From Baia soyae (GTDB lineage: Bacteria > Bacillota > Bacilli > Thermoactinomycetales > Thermoactinomycetaceae), in the NCBI RefSeq assembly GCF_004341445.1, contig NZ_SLXV01000034.1:1-32280 (forward strand): a stretch of 32,280 nt of DNA, given 5' to 3'. The stretch's first letter is position 1. Each line of letters opens with the position of its first letter. Below, piece after piece: positions 23,007-32,280 of the stretch. The notes beneath the pieces are model-generated. The model was not told the DNA's origin. It worked only from the letters and a program-made list of their open reading frames with translations, and ran no database searches. Position numbers and translations under genes: made by a program.

Positions 23007-23465
23007 ATGAAAAAGCAAATATGGCGTACCACATCTGGAGAAGAGACACAACTTCTGGCAGGGAAGATTGCTTCCTTTGTGCAGGAAGGAGATGTTTTTG
23101 CTTTAGAAGGTGGACTTGGAGCAGGAAAAACGACTTTTTGTCAGGGATTAGCGAAGGGTTTAGAGATAGCACGGTATGTGGATAGTCCGACGTTTACCGT
23201 GGTGAAAGAGTATCAAGGGCGTTTGCCACTTTATCATATGGATGTGTATCGCTTAGATGGTGTGGAGAGTGATCTAGGTCTGGAAGAATATTTCTATGGT
23301 GATGGGGTCTGTGTTGTTGAGTGGGCATCGATTATTCAGGAAATATTGCCAGATGATACGATTTCGTTTTCATTTGAGGTGCAAGAAGACGGGACAAGGA
23401 GTATTTCGTTTCCGATTAATAGTGAACGTGCACAGCGTTTGGCAAAGGATGTGTCATGGGGTTGA
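23007..23465 (+). CDS. tsaE: tRNA t6A biosynthesis ATPase TsaE
   Basis: 152 residues. A P-loop protein that works with TsaB and TsaD to put threonylcarbamoyl on A37 of ANN-decoding tRNAs. Walker A is GGLGAGKTT (35-43); SPTFTVVKEY and HMDVYRLDG (Walker B region) and VVEWAS are family motifs. ATG 23007 is chosen with AGGTGA five bases before; an in-frame GTG nine bases upstream overlaps that site. It overlaps tsaB by 10 bases. Confidence 0.96.
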   Translation: MKKQIWRTTSGEETQLLAGKIASFVQEGDVFALEGGLGAGKTTFCQGLAKGLEIARYVDSPTFTVVKEYQGRLPLYHMDVYRLDGVESDLGLEEYFYGDGVCVVEWASIIQEILPDDTISFSFEVQEDGTRSISFPINSERAQRLAKDVSWG

Positions 23466-24187
23466 AAATCTTAGCAATCGATACCTCCACTTTAGTTCTC
23501 GGTGTCGCAGTAGTAGAAGAAGGAAAAGTATTGGGAGAGGTAACGAACAATCTATATAAAACTCATTCGGAGCGTCTTATGCCAACGGTAGCTGGATTAT
23601 TGAAAGATCTCTCCATTAAACTACAAGAGATCACGGCTATTAGCGTTACATCGGGGCCGGGATCTTATACGGGGATCCGAATTGGTGTGACGACAGCCAA
23701 AACATTGGCTTGGACTCATGATATACCGCTTTATGCAGAATCTAGTTTGACAGTATTGGCGATGAATGGAAAACGGTTCCCGGGTTTGGTCGTTCCTCTG
23801 CTCGATGCACGCCGAAATCGTGTTTATACAGGAGTCTACCGTTCGAATGCTTCAGGAGTTAACGAAGTGCTAGGACAACAAGTATTGGAGATAACAGACC
23901 TACTGGAACAATGCAATCGATGGAAAGAGCCGATCTTATTCTTAGGGGATGATGTGAGCAAATTTCGGAGTGTCATTGAAGAAACGCTAGGCGAGGAGGC
24001 TCATTTCGGAAGTCCAGCCGAAAATCTCCCTCGAGCTTCTGAATTGGGTGAAATGAGCTTGCAACGAATCATGCGTGGAGAAGAGCCACTTAGTCAACAA
24101 TTTACATTAAATTATCTTCAAGTAACAGAAGCAGAAGCAAATTGGCTAAAAAAGCAAAAACAGGGGACAGGAAACGATGTCAATTGA
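23456..24187 (+). CDS. tsaB: tRNA t6A biosynthesis protein TsaB
   Basis: 243 residues with the ASKHA fold but without the full metal site of TsaD. LKILAIDTSTLVLGVAVVE at the start and SVTSGPGSYTGIRIGVTTAK are diagnostic. It forms the TsaB-TsaD dimer. The ATG at 23456 lies inside the end of tsaE, with AAAGGATG upstream, and its stop overlaps the rimI start by 11 bases, showing tight coupling. Confidence 0.96.
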   Translation: MGLKILAIDTSTLVLGVAVVEEGKVLGEVTNNLYKTHSERLMPTVAGLLKDLSIKLQEITAISVTSGPGSYTGIRIGVTTAKTLAWTHDIPLYAESSLTVLAMNGKRFPGLVVPLLDARRNRVYTGVYRSNASGVNEVLGQQVLEITDLLEQCNRWKEPILFLGDDVSKFRSVIEETLGEEAHFGSPAENLPRASELGEMSLQRIMRGEEPLSQQFTLNYLQVTEAEANWLKKQKQGTGNDVN

Positions 24188-24641
24188 GCAGGAGATCCAG
24201 ATCCAATTTCGTTCGATGGAAGTGAACGATATCCCTCAAGTGTTAGAAGTGGAGCAAGATGCTTTTTCGCATCCATGGACAGCGCAAGCTTTTCAAGAAG
24301 AATTGACGACGAATCCTTTTGCACGGTATCTCGTGTTAGAAGTGGAGGGAGCCGTAGCAGGATATTGTGGGATGTGGGTGATTATCGACGAGGCTCATAT
24401 TACCAATATTGCCGTTCACTCTAGATATCGTGGGAAGGGATTTGGAGAGTTGTTGCTACGCTACGCGATGGAGTTTTCTATGCTGTATGGAGCGGAGAAA
24501 ATGACGTTAGAAGTACGAGCCTCGAATCAGATTGCTCAGCAGTTGTACAAAAAGTTAGATTTCGAGGTAACAGGGTTACGACCTAATTACTATTCCGATA
24601 ATAAAGAAGATGCCTTAATAATGTGGGTGACATACAAATGA
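24177..24641 (+). CDS. rimI: Ribosomal-protein-alanine N-acetyltransferase RimI (GNAT)
   Basis: 154 residues. GNAT fold with the acetyl-CoA loop VHSRYRGKGFGELLLRYAM and the C-terminal LEVRASNQIAQQLYKKLDFE plus YYSDNKEDALIMW, as in RimI, which acetylates the N-terminal alanine of ribosomal protein S18. It lies between tsaB and tsaD as in many Bacilli. The stop overlaps the tsaD ATG in ATGA. Confidence 0.94.
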   Translation: MSIEQEIQIQFRSMEVNDIPQVLEVEQDAFSHPWTAQAFQEELTTNPFARYLVLEVEGAVAGYCGMWVIIDEAHITNIAVHSRYRGKGFGELLLRYAMEFSMLYGAEKMTLEVRASNQIAQQLYKKLDFEVTGLRPNYYSDNKEDALIMWVTYK

Positions 24642-25654
24642 GTCATAAAAATAGCTTGGTTTTAGGAATTGAGACGAGTTGTGATGAAACGTCTGTGGCT
24701 GTTGTCAAAAATGGGACTAAGGTCCTATCAAATGTGATTTCTTCGCAGATGGATGTACATCGGCGCTTTGGAGGAGTTGTACCAGAAGTCGCTTCTAGAC
24801 GTCATGTGGAGCGAATTACGGTTATTATTGAACAGGCACTAGCCGAAGCAAATGTAACCAAGGATAGATTGGATGCGATTGCTGTAACGCAAGGCCCAGG
24901 ATTAGTGGGAGCCTTATTAATTGGTGTCGCGAGTGCAAAGGCCTTGGCGTATGCTTTGAATTTACCTCTTGTACCCGTTCATCATATTGCGGGACATATT
25001 TACGCAAATCATCTCGTAACACCGCTAGAATTTCCGTTGATAGCGCTAGTAGTGTCGGGTGGGCATACGGAGTTAATTTACATGGAGAGCCATCTTCATT
25101 TTGTAAGACTTGGACAAACACGCGATGATGCCGCAGGGGAAGCTTTTGATAAGGTAGCTAGATTTATGGGCTTACCGTACCCAGGAGGTCCGCAAATTGA
25201 TCGCTTGTCGGCGCAAGGAAAGGTTATCTACGATTTACCCCGTGCATGGTTGGAGCCAGAATCATTGGACTTTAGCTTTAGTGGTCTCAAATCATCCGTG
25301 ATGCAATTGATGCAGAAGGCAGAGCGGAAAGGGGAAACGATTGGTCAAGCCGATCTATCAGCTAGCTTCCAGGCGGCTGTTTTAGATGTGCTGGTAGAAA
25401 AGGCGTTCCGTGCTGTGAAACAGAAGGGTGTAAAACAATTACTTCTTGCAGGCGGAGTGTCGGCCAATAGTGGACTACGTGTCAGGCTCATGAAGCGAGC
25501 GGAGGAGGAAGGGATTACATTGCGGATCCCACCACTTGAGCTTTGCACAGATAATGCGGCTATGATTGCTGCGGCAGGCACTTATTTATATTACGAGGGA
25601 AAATTTGCAGATTTAACCCTTAATGCTAATCCGGGATTGTCATTAATAGAATAG
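24638..25654 (+). CDS. tsaD: tRNA N6-adenosine threonylcarbamoyltransferase TsaD
   Basis: 338 residues, the normal length. Catalyses threonylcarbamoyl transfer to tRNA A37. Begins LVLGIETSCDETSVAVV; metal-site histidines lie in HHIAGHIYANH; GGHTEL, FDKVAR and GGVSANSGLR follow. Older name gcp. ATG 24638 is chosen with GGGTGA in front; GTG 24623 is possible but adds five residues. Last gene of the tsaE-tsaB-rimI-tsaD operon. Confidence 0.97.
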   Translation: MSHKNSLVLGIETSCDETSVAVVKNGTKVLSNVISSQMDVHRRFGGVVPEVASRRHVERITVIIEQALAEANVTKDRLDAIAVTQGPGLVGALLIGVASAKALAYALNLPLVPVHHIAGHIYANHLVTPLEFPLIALVVSGGHTELIYMESHLHFVRLGQTRDDAAGEAFDKVARFMGLPYPGGPQIDRLSAQGKVIYDLPRAWLEPESLDFSFSGLKSSVMQLMQKAERKGETIGQADLSASFQAAVLDVLVEKAFRAVKQKGVKQLLLAGGVSANSGLRVRLMKRAEEEGITLRIPPLELCTDNAAMIAAAGTYLYYEGKFADLTLNANPGLSLIE

Positions 25655-25666
25655 ATTTGGTTTCAA

Positions 25667-25704
25667 TTAAAACAGCATACAAGCTAGGATGTACGCTGTT
25701 TTTG
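25667..25704. terminator. Terminator after tsaD
   Basis: AACAGC-A-TAC (25671-25680) pairs with GTA-C-GCTGTT (25691-25700) with one A/C mismatch, flanked by AAAA before and TTTT after. It could work in both directions. Confidence 0.85.
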
Positions 25705-25710
25705 TATCTA

Positions 25711-25751
25711 TGTGGATAAAGTGAATAACCTGTGGATAACTTTGTGGATAA
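25711..25751 (-). promoter_or_regulatory. DnaA-box cluster
   Basis: Three perfect TTATCCACA boxes on the minus strand (25711-25719, 25731-25739, 25743-25751) plus a near match TTATTCACT (25720-25728). All four have the same orientation. In B. subtilis, as I recall, DnaA binds stably next to gcp (tsaD), so the site may be a conserved DnaA titration or regulatory cluster. Confidence 0.8.
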
Positions 25752-27671
25752 CTAAGTGCAATCAGCTAATTCAGCCCATTCATCGGTTTTGACAAGGAGT
25801 TGTTCCTCTAAGGATTGTAACTCTTTCTGCAGAGGGCTACTTCTCTGAGGATCCGAAAAAACTTCTTCCATGCACATTTCTGCTTGAATCTCCGCAATTC
25901 TCGACTCCAGTGTCGTAATGGCTTGCTCCAGTTCTTGTAATTCACGCTGATGCTGTTTCAGACGCCGTTGTTCTTCTTTGCTCTGCTTACGATGTTGGTA
26001 GGCGTCTCCTTTTGGTAGGCGTTCTTCGTTTTTGGGTGAAAGAGTTTCTTCAAATTGTTCGAGTGCTTTTTTCTCTAGGTACCAATCGTAGTCTCCATCA
26101 TAAGCAGTGATTCCATCAGGTGCTAATTCCCATACTCGGTTGGATAATCGTTGGATGAAATAGCGGTCATGAGAGACAAAGAGAATCGTTCCAGGGTATT
26201 CTTCGAGTGCTGATTCGAGGCGCTCTTTGGTGGCCAGGTCTAGGTGGTTCGTTGGTTCATCCATTAGCAGGAAATTGGATTGATTAAGTAATAATTTAAC
26301 CAAAGAGAGTCTAGCGCGTTCGCCACCACTTAGGTCTTTGACGAGTTTATATACATCGTCTCCCTGAAATAAAAATTGACCAAGATGAGAACGGATCACC
26401 GTTTGATCGAGTGTAGGATAATCGTCCCAGATTTCATCTAAAACGGTTTTATCATAGGTAAGCAGTTTTTGTTCTTGATCATAGTAATCAACTTCTACAT
26501 TGGTACCAAACTGAAGATTTCCGGTTAGAGGAGACAGTTGACTTGCGATCGTTTTCAGCAGGGTAGACTTTCCTGTCCCATTTGGCCCAAGTAGGGCGAT
26601 CCGTTCTCCTCGGCTTACACGAAAAGAGAGATCTTGAATGAGAGGTTGTTCATACCCAACAGAGAGATTTTTGGCTAGGAGGACTTCCTTTCCGCTGGTA
26701 ACAGAGGTCTCAAACCGGATTGATGCTTGCTTTAGAGAGGATTCAGGTGTATCAAGTCGTTCCATCTTCTCTAATGTTCTTCTGCGACTTTGTGCCCGTT
26801 TCGTCGTAGTAGCTCGAGCAATATTTTTCTGAACAAACTCTTCTAGTTTTTTGATCTCTTTTTGTTGCTGTTCATACAGTTTTTCATGCGATAAGGCTCG
26901 TTCTTCTTTTTGAATCACATATTGTGAATAGTTGCCCACGTAACGGGTAGCTTTACTCCGCTCGATTTCATAGATCACTTGTACGAGTTGATCTATGAAA
27001 AAACGATCGTGGGAGACAATAAGAAGTGCTCCTGGATAATTTTTTAACGCCTGCTCCAGCCATTCGGTAGCTTGTAGGTCAAGGTAGTTGGTAGGCTCGT
27101 CTAAAATCAATAAATCAGGTTCCTCTAACAGCATCTTAGCTAAGGCAACCCGTGTTTTTTGCCCACCACTAATCTCACTGATCTTCGTTTGATGAACATC
27201 TAAATGGCCTAAGCCCAACCCGTGTAAAGCACCACGCATTTTTGCCTCGTATGAATAACCGCCAACTTGTTCGAATTCTTCTTGATAACTCGCATATTGA
27301 CGTAGATAGCGTTGATATTGCTCTTCATTTGAGTAGATTTCTTCTTTGCTTATCTCCGCTTCGAGTGTGCGAATTTTTTGTTCGATCGCAAGTACGGGAG
27401 TGAATACTTGTAACACTTCATCCCAGATAGAACGATCAGATTGAAGCCCCGTCTGTTGTGCTAGATAGCCAATTTGCGCTTTTCTACCGACGATCATTTC
27501 ACCTTGGTCGGGGAGTAGTTGGCCGATCATAATTTTTAATAAGGTTGATTTGCCAGCTCCATTTGCACCGATCAATCCTACTTTTTCTTGTGGATTAATC
27601 TGCAATTGAATGTCATGTAAGACTTCGTTTTCACCAAATGATTTATATATGTTCTTTGCTTGTATTAACAT
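25752..27671 (-). CDS. ABC-F family ATPase (YdiF-like)
   Basis: 639 residues with two ABC domains in one chain and no membrane part. First Walker A GANGAGKS (35-42), signature SGGQKTR, Walker B LLILDEPTNYLDL; second Walker A GPNGTGKS, signature LSGGERAR, and LLMDEPTNHLDL. The linker between them is charged, and a C-terminal coiled coil (about 560-639) follows. ABC-F proteins act on ribosomes, clearing stalls or giving antibiotic resistance. ATG 27671 is chosen because AGGTGGAG precedes it and the ABC fold begins at residue 2; longer in-frame starts add unrelated residues. It faces tsaD as ydiF does in B. subtilis, so it is probably housekeeping rather than a resistance gene. Confidence 0.94.
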   Translation of the reverse strand: MLIQAKNIYKSFGENEVLHDIQLQINPQEKVGLIGANGAGKSTLLKIMIGQLLPDQGEMIVGRKAQIGYLAQQTGLQSDRSIWDEVLQVFTPVLAIEQKIRTLEAEISKEEIYSNEEQYQRYLRQYASYQEEFEQVGGYSYEAKMRGALHGLGLGHLDVHQTKISEISGGQKTRVALAKMLLEEPDLLILDEPTNYLDLQATEWLEQALKNYPGALLIVSHDRFFIDQLVQVIYEIERSKATRYVGNYSQYVIQKEERALSHEKLYEQQQKEIKKLEEFVQKNIARATTTKRAQSRRRTLEKMERLDTPESSLKQASIRFETSVTSGKEVLLAKNLSVGYEQPLIQDLSFRVSRGERIALLGPNGTGKSTLLKTIASQLSPLTGNLQFGTNVEVDYYDQEQKLLTYDKTVLDEIWDDYPTLDQTVIRSHLGQFLFQGDDVYKLVKDLSGGERARLSLVKLLLNQSNFLLMDEPTNHLDLATKERLESALEEYPGTILFVSHDRYFIQRLSNRVWELAPDGITAYDGDYDWYLEKKALEQFEETLSPKNEERLPKGDAYQHRKQSKEEQRRLKQHQRELQELEQAITTLESRIAEIQAEMCMEEVFSDPQRSSPLQKELQSLEEQLLVKTDEWAELADCT

Positions 27672-27782
27672 GCTCTCCACCTCATCTTCTCTTAGTGTAA
27701 TGGAGGAGAAAACGAAGGGCAAACCGATTTCGGATTTTTCGTGTACAATGTGGGTACGAGCAAGAGAGTAGGAGGGAAAATC

Positions 27783-28382
27783 TTGTCGGACTCTTATTCC
27801 AATAAACAAACACTCAGAACCGAACTATTGAAAAAAAGAATGTACCGTTCTGAAGAGGATTCTAATCAGATGGCACAGAAGATTTGTGCACAGATCGTAC
27901 ACTGGAATGGTTATATGAATAGCGATATCATTGCGGTGTATGCTTCATTCCGAAATGAGGTAAATGTGGGGCAGATTGTCGAAAATGCGTGGGAAAACGG
28001 GAAAAAAGTGGTTTTTCCTAAGTCATACCCTGAGACGAAAGATATGAAGTTCTTCGAAGTTCGACATGGTCGTGAGTTAAGGAAAGGCGCTTATGGGATT
28101 ATGGAACCTGTTGAAGAATTAAGTAGTGGGGTTGATCCGCAAATGATTCAGCTAGCTTTGGTCCCAGGGGTTGGATTTGATCAGAATGGATATCGCCTTG
28201 GATATGGTGCGGGTTATTACGATCGATTCTTTGCGAAATTCCCTCATATTGTCCGAGTGGGGATTTCGGATAGGGAACATTTGTTAGAAACGGTATATCC
28301 AGAGTCCCATGATTGTAAAATGAATTATGTCTGCACTTTTACAAGTCAATATCCAAAGAGTACAGTCATCATTAAATTTTAA
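27783..28382 (+). CDS. 5-formyltetrahydrofolate cyclo-ligase
   Basis: 199 residues. Converts 5-formyl-THF with ATP to methenyl-THF. The ATP-site PGVGFDQNGYRLGYGAGYYD and VVFPKSYPET are diagnostic, as is the N-terminal KQTLRTELLKKR. The start is TTG 27783, with GGAGGG eight bases before. It is divergent from the ABC-F gene, the gap holding a possible shared promoter region. It corresponds to yqgN in B. subtilis. Confidence 0.95.
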   Translation: MSDSYSNKQTLRTELLKKRMYRSEEDSNQMAQKICAQIVHWNGYMNSDIIAVYASFRNEVNVGQIVENAWENGKKVVFPKSYPETKDMKFFEVRHGRELRKGAYGIMEPVEELSSGVDPQMIQLALVPGVGFDQNGYRLGYGAGYYDRFFAKFPHIVRVGISDREHLLETVYPESHDCKMNYVCTFTSQYPKSTVIIKF

Positions 28383-28428
28383 TTACTGTACTTTTACAAA
28401 ACTGTTTTCACTTTGATGTATTAGAATT

Positions 28429-28437
28429 TGGTATAGT
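28429..28437 (+). promoter_or_regulatory. Possible extended -10 for rex
   Basis: TGGTATAGT (28429-28437) lies 58 bases before the rex ATG. No good -35 is visible, and no Rex operator (TTGTGA...TCACAA) was found. Confidence 0.35.
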
Positions 28438-28495
28438 TAAAATAAGATGTTATAAATATACAGGATCAGTAACGAAATGAGCCGGGAGGGGTCTT

Positions 28496-29176
28496 ATGTC
28501 AGATCAAAAAATTCCGCAGGTGACGGCGAAACGGTTACCGCTCTATTATCGGTATCTTGAAAAGCTACATGCCATCGGAAAACAACGGATCTCTTCTGCT
28601 GATCTCAGCGAAGCTTTGCAGATTGATCCAGCCACGATTCGTCGTGATTTTTCTTATCTAGGGGAATTAGGTAAGAAGGGATATGGATATAATGTCACAT
28701 ATCTATTACAATTTTTACGGGATTTTCTAAAACAAGATGAAGTAACCAATGTAGTATTAGTAGGAGTAGGAAATCTAGGGACTGCCTTATTGAGATATAA
28801 TTTTTATCGAAGCCATAATACCAAGATTGTCGCTGGATTTGATGAAGATGAGGCCAAAATTGGGAAGGACATCGATGGAATCACGGTATTTGGAATGGAT
28901 CGCTTATCGGAGATTATCTCTCTGCATCATGTGGAAGTTGCGATTCTTACGGTTCCTGTCAATGTGGCTCAGGCAACCACCGATTATCTAGTTAAAAAAG
29001 GTGTAAGAGGGATTTTGAACTTTACCCCAGCACGAATTACGGCACCCCCACCTGTTCGCATACACCACATCGATTTAACCTCTGAATTGCAGACATTAAT
29101 CTACTTCTTGAAGAAATATCCAGCTGATGAAGATGCGGAAGAAAACTTGGAAGAGGTAGCAAATAAACGAAGCTAA
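28496..29176 (+). CDS. rex: Redox-sensing transcriptional repressor Rex
   Basis: 226 residues. N-terminal winged helix ([45 protein letters not shown]) and a Rossmann NAD(H) domain ([16 protein letters not shown]). Rex releases DNA when NADH rises, opening genes for low-oxygen growth. GGGAGGGG lies five bases before the ATG. Gene order with tatC and groESL fits Bacillus. Confidence 0.96.
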   Translation: MSDQKIPQVTAKRLPLYYRYLEKLHAIGKQRISSADLSEALQIDPATIRRDFSYLGELGKKGYGYNVTYLLQFLRDFLKQDEVTNVVLVGVGNLGTALLRYNFYRSHNTKIVAGFDEDEAKIGKDIDGITVFGMDRLSEIISLHHVEVAILTVPVNVAQATTDYLVKKGVRGILNFTPARITAPPPVRIHHIDLTSELQTLIYFLKKYPADEDAEENLEEVANKRS

Positions 29177-29210
29177 TTGCCTTCGCGGTCATAGTGAGAA
29201 GGGAATATAT

Positions 29211-29987
29211 ATGAACGAAGAAACACAACCACTTACCGAACATTTGACAGAGCTACGGCGGCGGATTATCTGGGTGCTGCTTACATTTCTTGTATCGCTC
29301 ATTGTAAGCTTTGTTTATGCTACGGATCTATTTGAATTTATAAAAAATGATGCGATTGGTTCGAATGTGAAGATCTATGCATTTAATCCAGGTGATCCGT
29401 TAATGGTATATGTACAGATCGCTATGATTTGTTCGATGATCTTTACCTTACCTGTGGTTTTATATCACATATGGCAATTCGTGAAGCCAGGATTACGTTC
29501 ACATGAACAGAAAAATGCGGGTCTTTATATACCTGCGTCTTTTTTCTTGTTTTTAGGTGGGCTTGCTTTTGGATATTATGTAGTCTTTCCGATGTTATAT
29601 CAGTTCATGGTGAATTTAGCTAAACAAATGAATGTCATCGAGCAGTATGGGGTTTATCAATACTTTGATTTTATGGTAAATGTGATTGTCCCAATGGCAT
29701 TGTTGTTTGAACTACCAGTGGTCGTGCTGTTTTTAACCCGACTTAAGCTGATTACCCCGAGTCTACTACACAAGATTCGCCGCGTTGCGTACTTTGCTAT
29801 GGTGGTGATATCCACCTTAATCGCCCCACCAACGATTATCGCCAACATTGTCATTGCGATCCCGCTAATTGTTCTGTATGAGATAAGTGTTTTTATTTCG
29901 ATATGGCAATATAGACGTTTAGAAGCGGAAGAGAAGAGCTGGGAAGGCGAAGAGATTCAAGATGATCATAGTGAGAGCAGTTCCTGA
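29211..29987 (+). CDS. tatC: Sec-independent translocase TatC
   Basis: 258 residues with six membrane segments. Begins LTEHLTELRRRII, the diagnostic TatC start, and has FVKPGLRSHE in the first cytoplasmic loop, where twin-arginine signals bind. It ends in an acidic tail. A TatA partner normally lies just upstream in B. subtilis, but only 34 bases separate rex and tatC here, so TatA must be elsewhere. Ribosome site AAGGGA seven bases before ATG. Followed by a terminator. Confidence 0.96.
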   Translation: MNEETQPLTEHLTELRRRIIWVLLTFLVSLIVSFVYATDLFEFIKNDAIGSNVKIYAFNPGDPLMVYVQIAMICSMIFTLPVVLYHIWQFVKPGLRSHEQKNAGLYIPASFFLFLGGLAFGYYVVFPMLYQFMVNLAKQMNVIEQYGVYQYFDFMVNVIVPMALLFELPVVVLFLTRLKLITPSLLHKIRRVAYFAMVVISTLIAPPTIIANIVIAIPLIVLYEISVFISIWQYRRLEAEEKSWEGEEIQDDHSESSS

Positions 29988-30013
29988 TTCAAGGAAATTG
30001 CTCTTATTTTTTT
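29975..30013 (+). terminator. Terminator after tatC
   Basis: GAGCAGTTCCT pairs with AGGAAATTGCTC (one bulge, one G-U) and TTATTTTTTT follows. The left arm lies in the end of the gene. Confidence 0.85.
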
Positions 30014-30025
30014 CGTCAGAAATGC

Positions 30026-30054
30026 TTGCAAAATTGGTTCAAACTTACTATCAT
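30026..30054 (+). promoter_or_regulatory. groESL promoter
   Basis: TTGCAA (30026-30031), 17 bases, TATCAT (30049-30054). The start site would fall at about 30061, just before CIRCE. Confidence 0.75.
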
Positions 30055-30065
30055 TAGAAGTGTTA

Positions 30066-30092
30066 TTAGCACTCGCTTAGGGTGAGTGCTAA
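30066..30092 (+). promoter_or_regulatory. CIRCE operator (HrcA site)
   Basis: Perfect TTAGCACTC-N9-GAGTGCTAA. HrcA binds this element and represses groESL until heat stress. It overlaps the start of the transcript. Confidence 0.97.
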
Positions 30093-30130
30093 TTAAGAAA
30101 AAAGGACTTATTTGAAGGAGGTTATTGCCC

Positions 30131-30415
30131 ATGATTAAGCCATTAGGTGATCGTGTCGTGTTAGAAGCAGTAGCTCGTGAGGAAAAAACTGTAAGTGGTC
30201 TTGTTCTTCCTGAGTCTGCAAAAGAGAAGCCACAAGAGGGCCTCATCGTAGCAGTAGGTTCTGGTCGTGTTGACGAAAAAGGAAATCGTTTTCCACTCGA
30301 AGTAGGAGTAGGTAATACGGTTATTTTCTCCAAGTACGCTGGCACAGAAGTGAAGTACGGTGAAAAAGAATACTTGATCCTTCGTGAAAGTGATATTCTT
30401 GCAATCGTTGATTAA
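30131..30415 (+). CDS. groES: Co-chaperonin GroES
   Basis: 94 residues, the normal length. Lid of the GroEL chamber. Begins [12 protein letters not shown]; mobile-loop region [35 protein letters not shown] near the end. ATG 30131 is chosen with GAAGGAGG (30114-30121) nine bases before; an in-frame TTG two codons earlier is not supported. Confidence 0.97.
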   Translation: MIKPLGDRVVLEAVAREEKTVSGLVLPESAKEKPQEGLIVAVGSGRVDEKGNRFPLEVGVGNTVIFSKYAGTEVKYGEKEYLILRESDILAIVD

Positions 30416-30469
30416 TAGATTATATAAGTAAGACTACTAACTGTTTATTTACATAACGAGAGGGGATAA

Positions 30470-32119
<1,650 letters not shown>

Positions 32120-32150
32120 GTTTGCTCTTCCGATGTAATATTGATTTACC

Positions 32151-32183
32151 AAGAGGCTCCTCATCTAATGAGGAGTCTCTTTT
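32151..32183 (+). terminator. Terminator of groESL
   Basis: 14-bp stem AAGAGGCTCCTCAT (32151-32164) with ATGAGGAGTCTCTT (32168-32181), one G-U, three-base loop, ending in TTTT. The intron begins right at its end. Confidence 0.9.
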
Positions 32184-32184
32184 A

Positions 32185-32280
32185 GTGTGCGCCCGGCATG
32201 GGCGTAGTCTATAGGGTGAAAGTCCCGAATGGTGAAGGTAGCAGTAGCCATTAGCTTAAGGCAAGGGTGTCCACCGTGAG
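32185..32280 (+). mobile_element. 5' end of a group IIC intron (runs off the window)
   Basis: Begins GTGTGCGCCCGGCATGGG; later blocks include TCTATAGGGTGAAAGTCCCG, TAGCTTAAGGCAAGGGTGTC. This closely follows the domain I start of the Oceanobacillus iheyensis group IIC intron (GUGUG 5' end, GCCCGGCAUGGG stem, GUCUAUAGGGUGA). Group IIC introns insert just past intrinsic terminators, and this one abuts the groESL terminator. The maturase and the 3' end are outside the window. Confidence 0.88.

Noticed and set aside
25711-25751. TGTGGATAA repeats as a CRISPR array
   Set aside because: Nine-base units with 3-11-base gaps are far too short; they equal the DnaA consensus.
28383-28495. Rex operator upstream of rex
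   Set aside because: No TTGTGA-N6-TCACAA type palindrome could be found.
30066-30092. Inverted repeat before groES as a terminator
   Set aside because: It is a perfect CIRCE operator and has no T-run.

Overview
The window reads as chromosomal DNA of a spore-forming, low-GC Gram-positive bacterium (Bacillota, class Bacilli). Evidence: SigB with the RsbU/V/W regulators, CmpA and a YdcC-type lipoprotein (both sporulation-linked in Bacillus), a CIRCE operator before groESL, and gene orders close to Bacillus and Staphylococcus (acpS-ydcC-alr-ndoAI-ndoA-rsbUVW-sigB-tex and tsaE-tsaB-rimI-tsaD-ydiF-rex-tatC-groESL). A family such as Thermoactinomycetaceae is possible, but this is only a guess.

Layout. 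1-94: 5' end of an IS3-family element (minus strand). 135-1496: secreted alkaline phosphatase (minus) behind a promoter with PhoP-box-like repeats. 1936-8161: the most notable part, a complete retron-like operon. It has a strong promoter, a structured non-coding RNA with matching a1/a2 arms, a TAGC branch motif and a 30-bp perfect hairpin, an intrinsic terminator/attenuator, then an ARM/HEAT-like protein (904 aa), a winged-helix SWIM protein (547 aa) and a retron reverse transcriptase (485 aa). From memory of the retron classification this gene set is type XIII. 8260-16983: acpS, ydcC-like lipoprotein, alr, the ndoAI/ndoA toxin-antitoxin pair, rsbU-rsbV-rsbW-sigB and tex. 17015-17167 (minus): a 50-residue CmpA gene. 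17302-19563: thioredoxin-like protein, beta-hydroxyacid dehydrogenase, BI-1 family membrane protein. 19619-20395 (minus): an unrecognised protein. 20583-21665: decayed remnants of an RND efflux permease and a LuxR-type regulator. 21873-22892: eleven tRNA genes (Asn, Ser, Glu, Val, Asp, His, Gln, Lys, Leu, Leu, Gly), all with encoded CCA. 23007-25654: tsaE-tsaB-rimI-tsaD (t6A tRNA modification). 25711-25751: three perfect DnaA boxes. 25752-27671 (minus): ABC-F ATPase. Then 5-formyltetrahydrofolate cyclo-ligase, rex, tatC (without tatA), and CIRCE-groES-groEL. The last ~96 bases are the 5' end of a group IIC intron placed directly behind the groEL terminator.

How it works together. Most of the window is housekeeping: cell-wall precursor supply (alr), lipid carrier activation (acpS), general stress response (rsb/sigB), tRNA supply and t6A modification, redox sensing and protein folding. 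The accessory material is the retron operon, the IS3 end, the RND/LuxR scar and the group IIC intron. In the retron the RT would copy the hairpin RNA into RNA-linked DNA, and the ARM and WHSWIM proteins are the likely effector or sensor parts of an anti-phage system; that function is inferred from retrons in general, not shown here.

Longer stretches without genes: 1497-2256 holds the phoA promoter, a hairpin and the retron RNA (nothing recognised in 1677-1935); 20396-20582 holds one terminator; 21666-21872 holds only the tRNA promoter.
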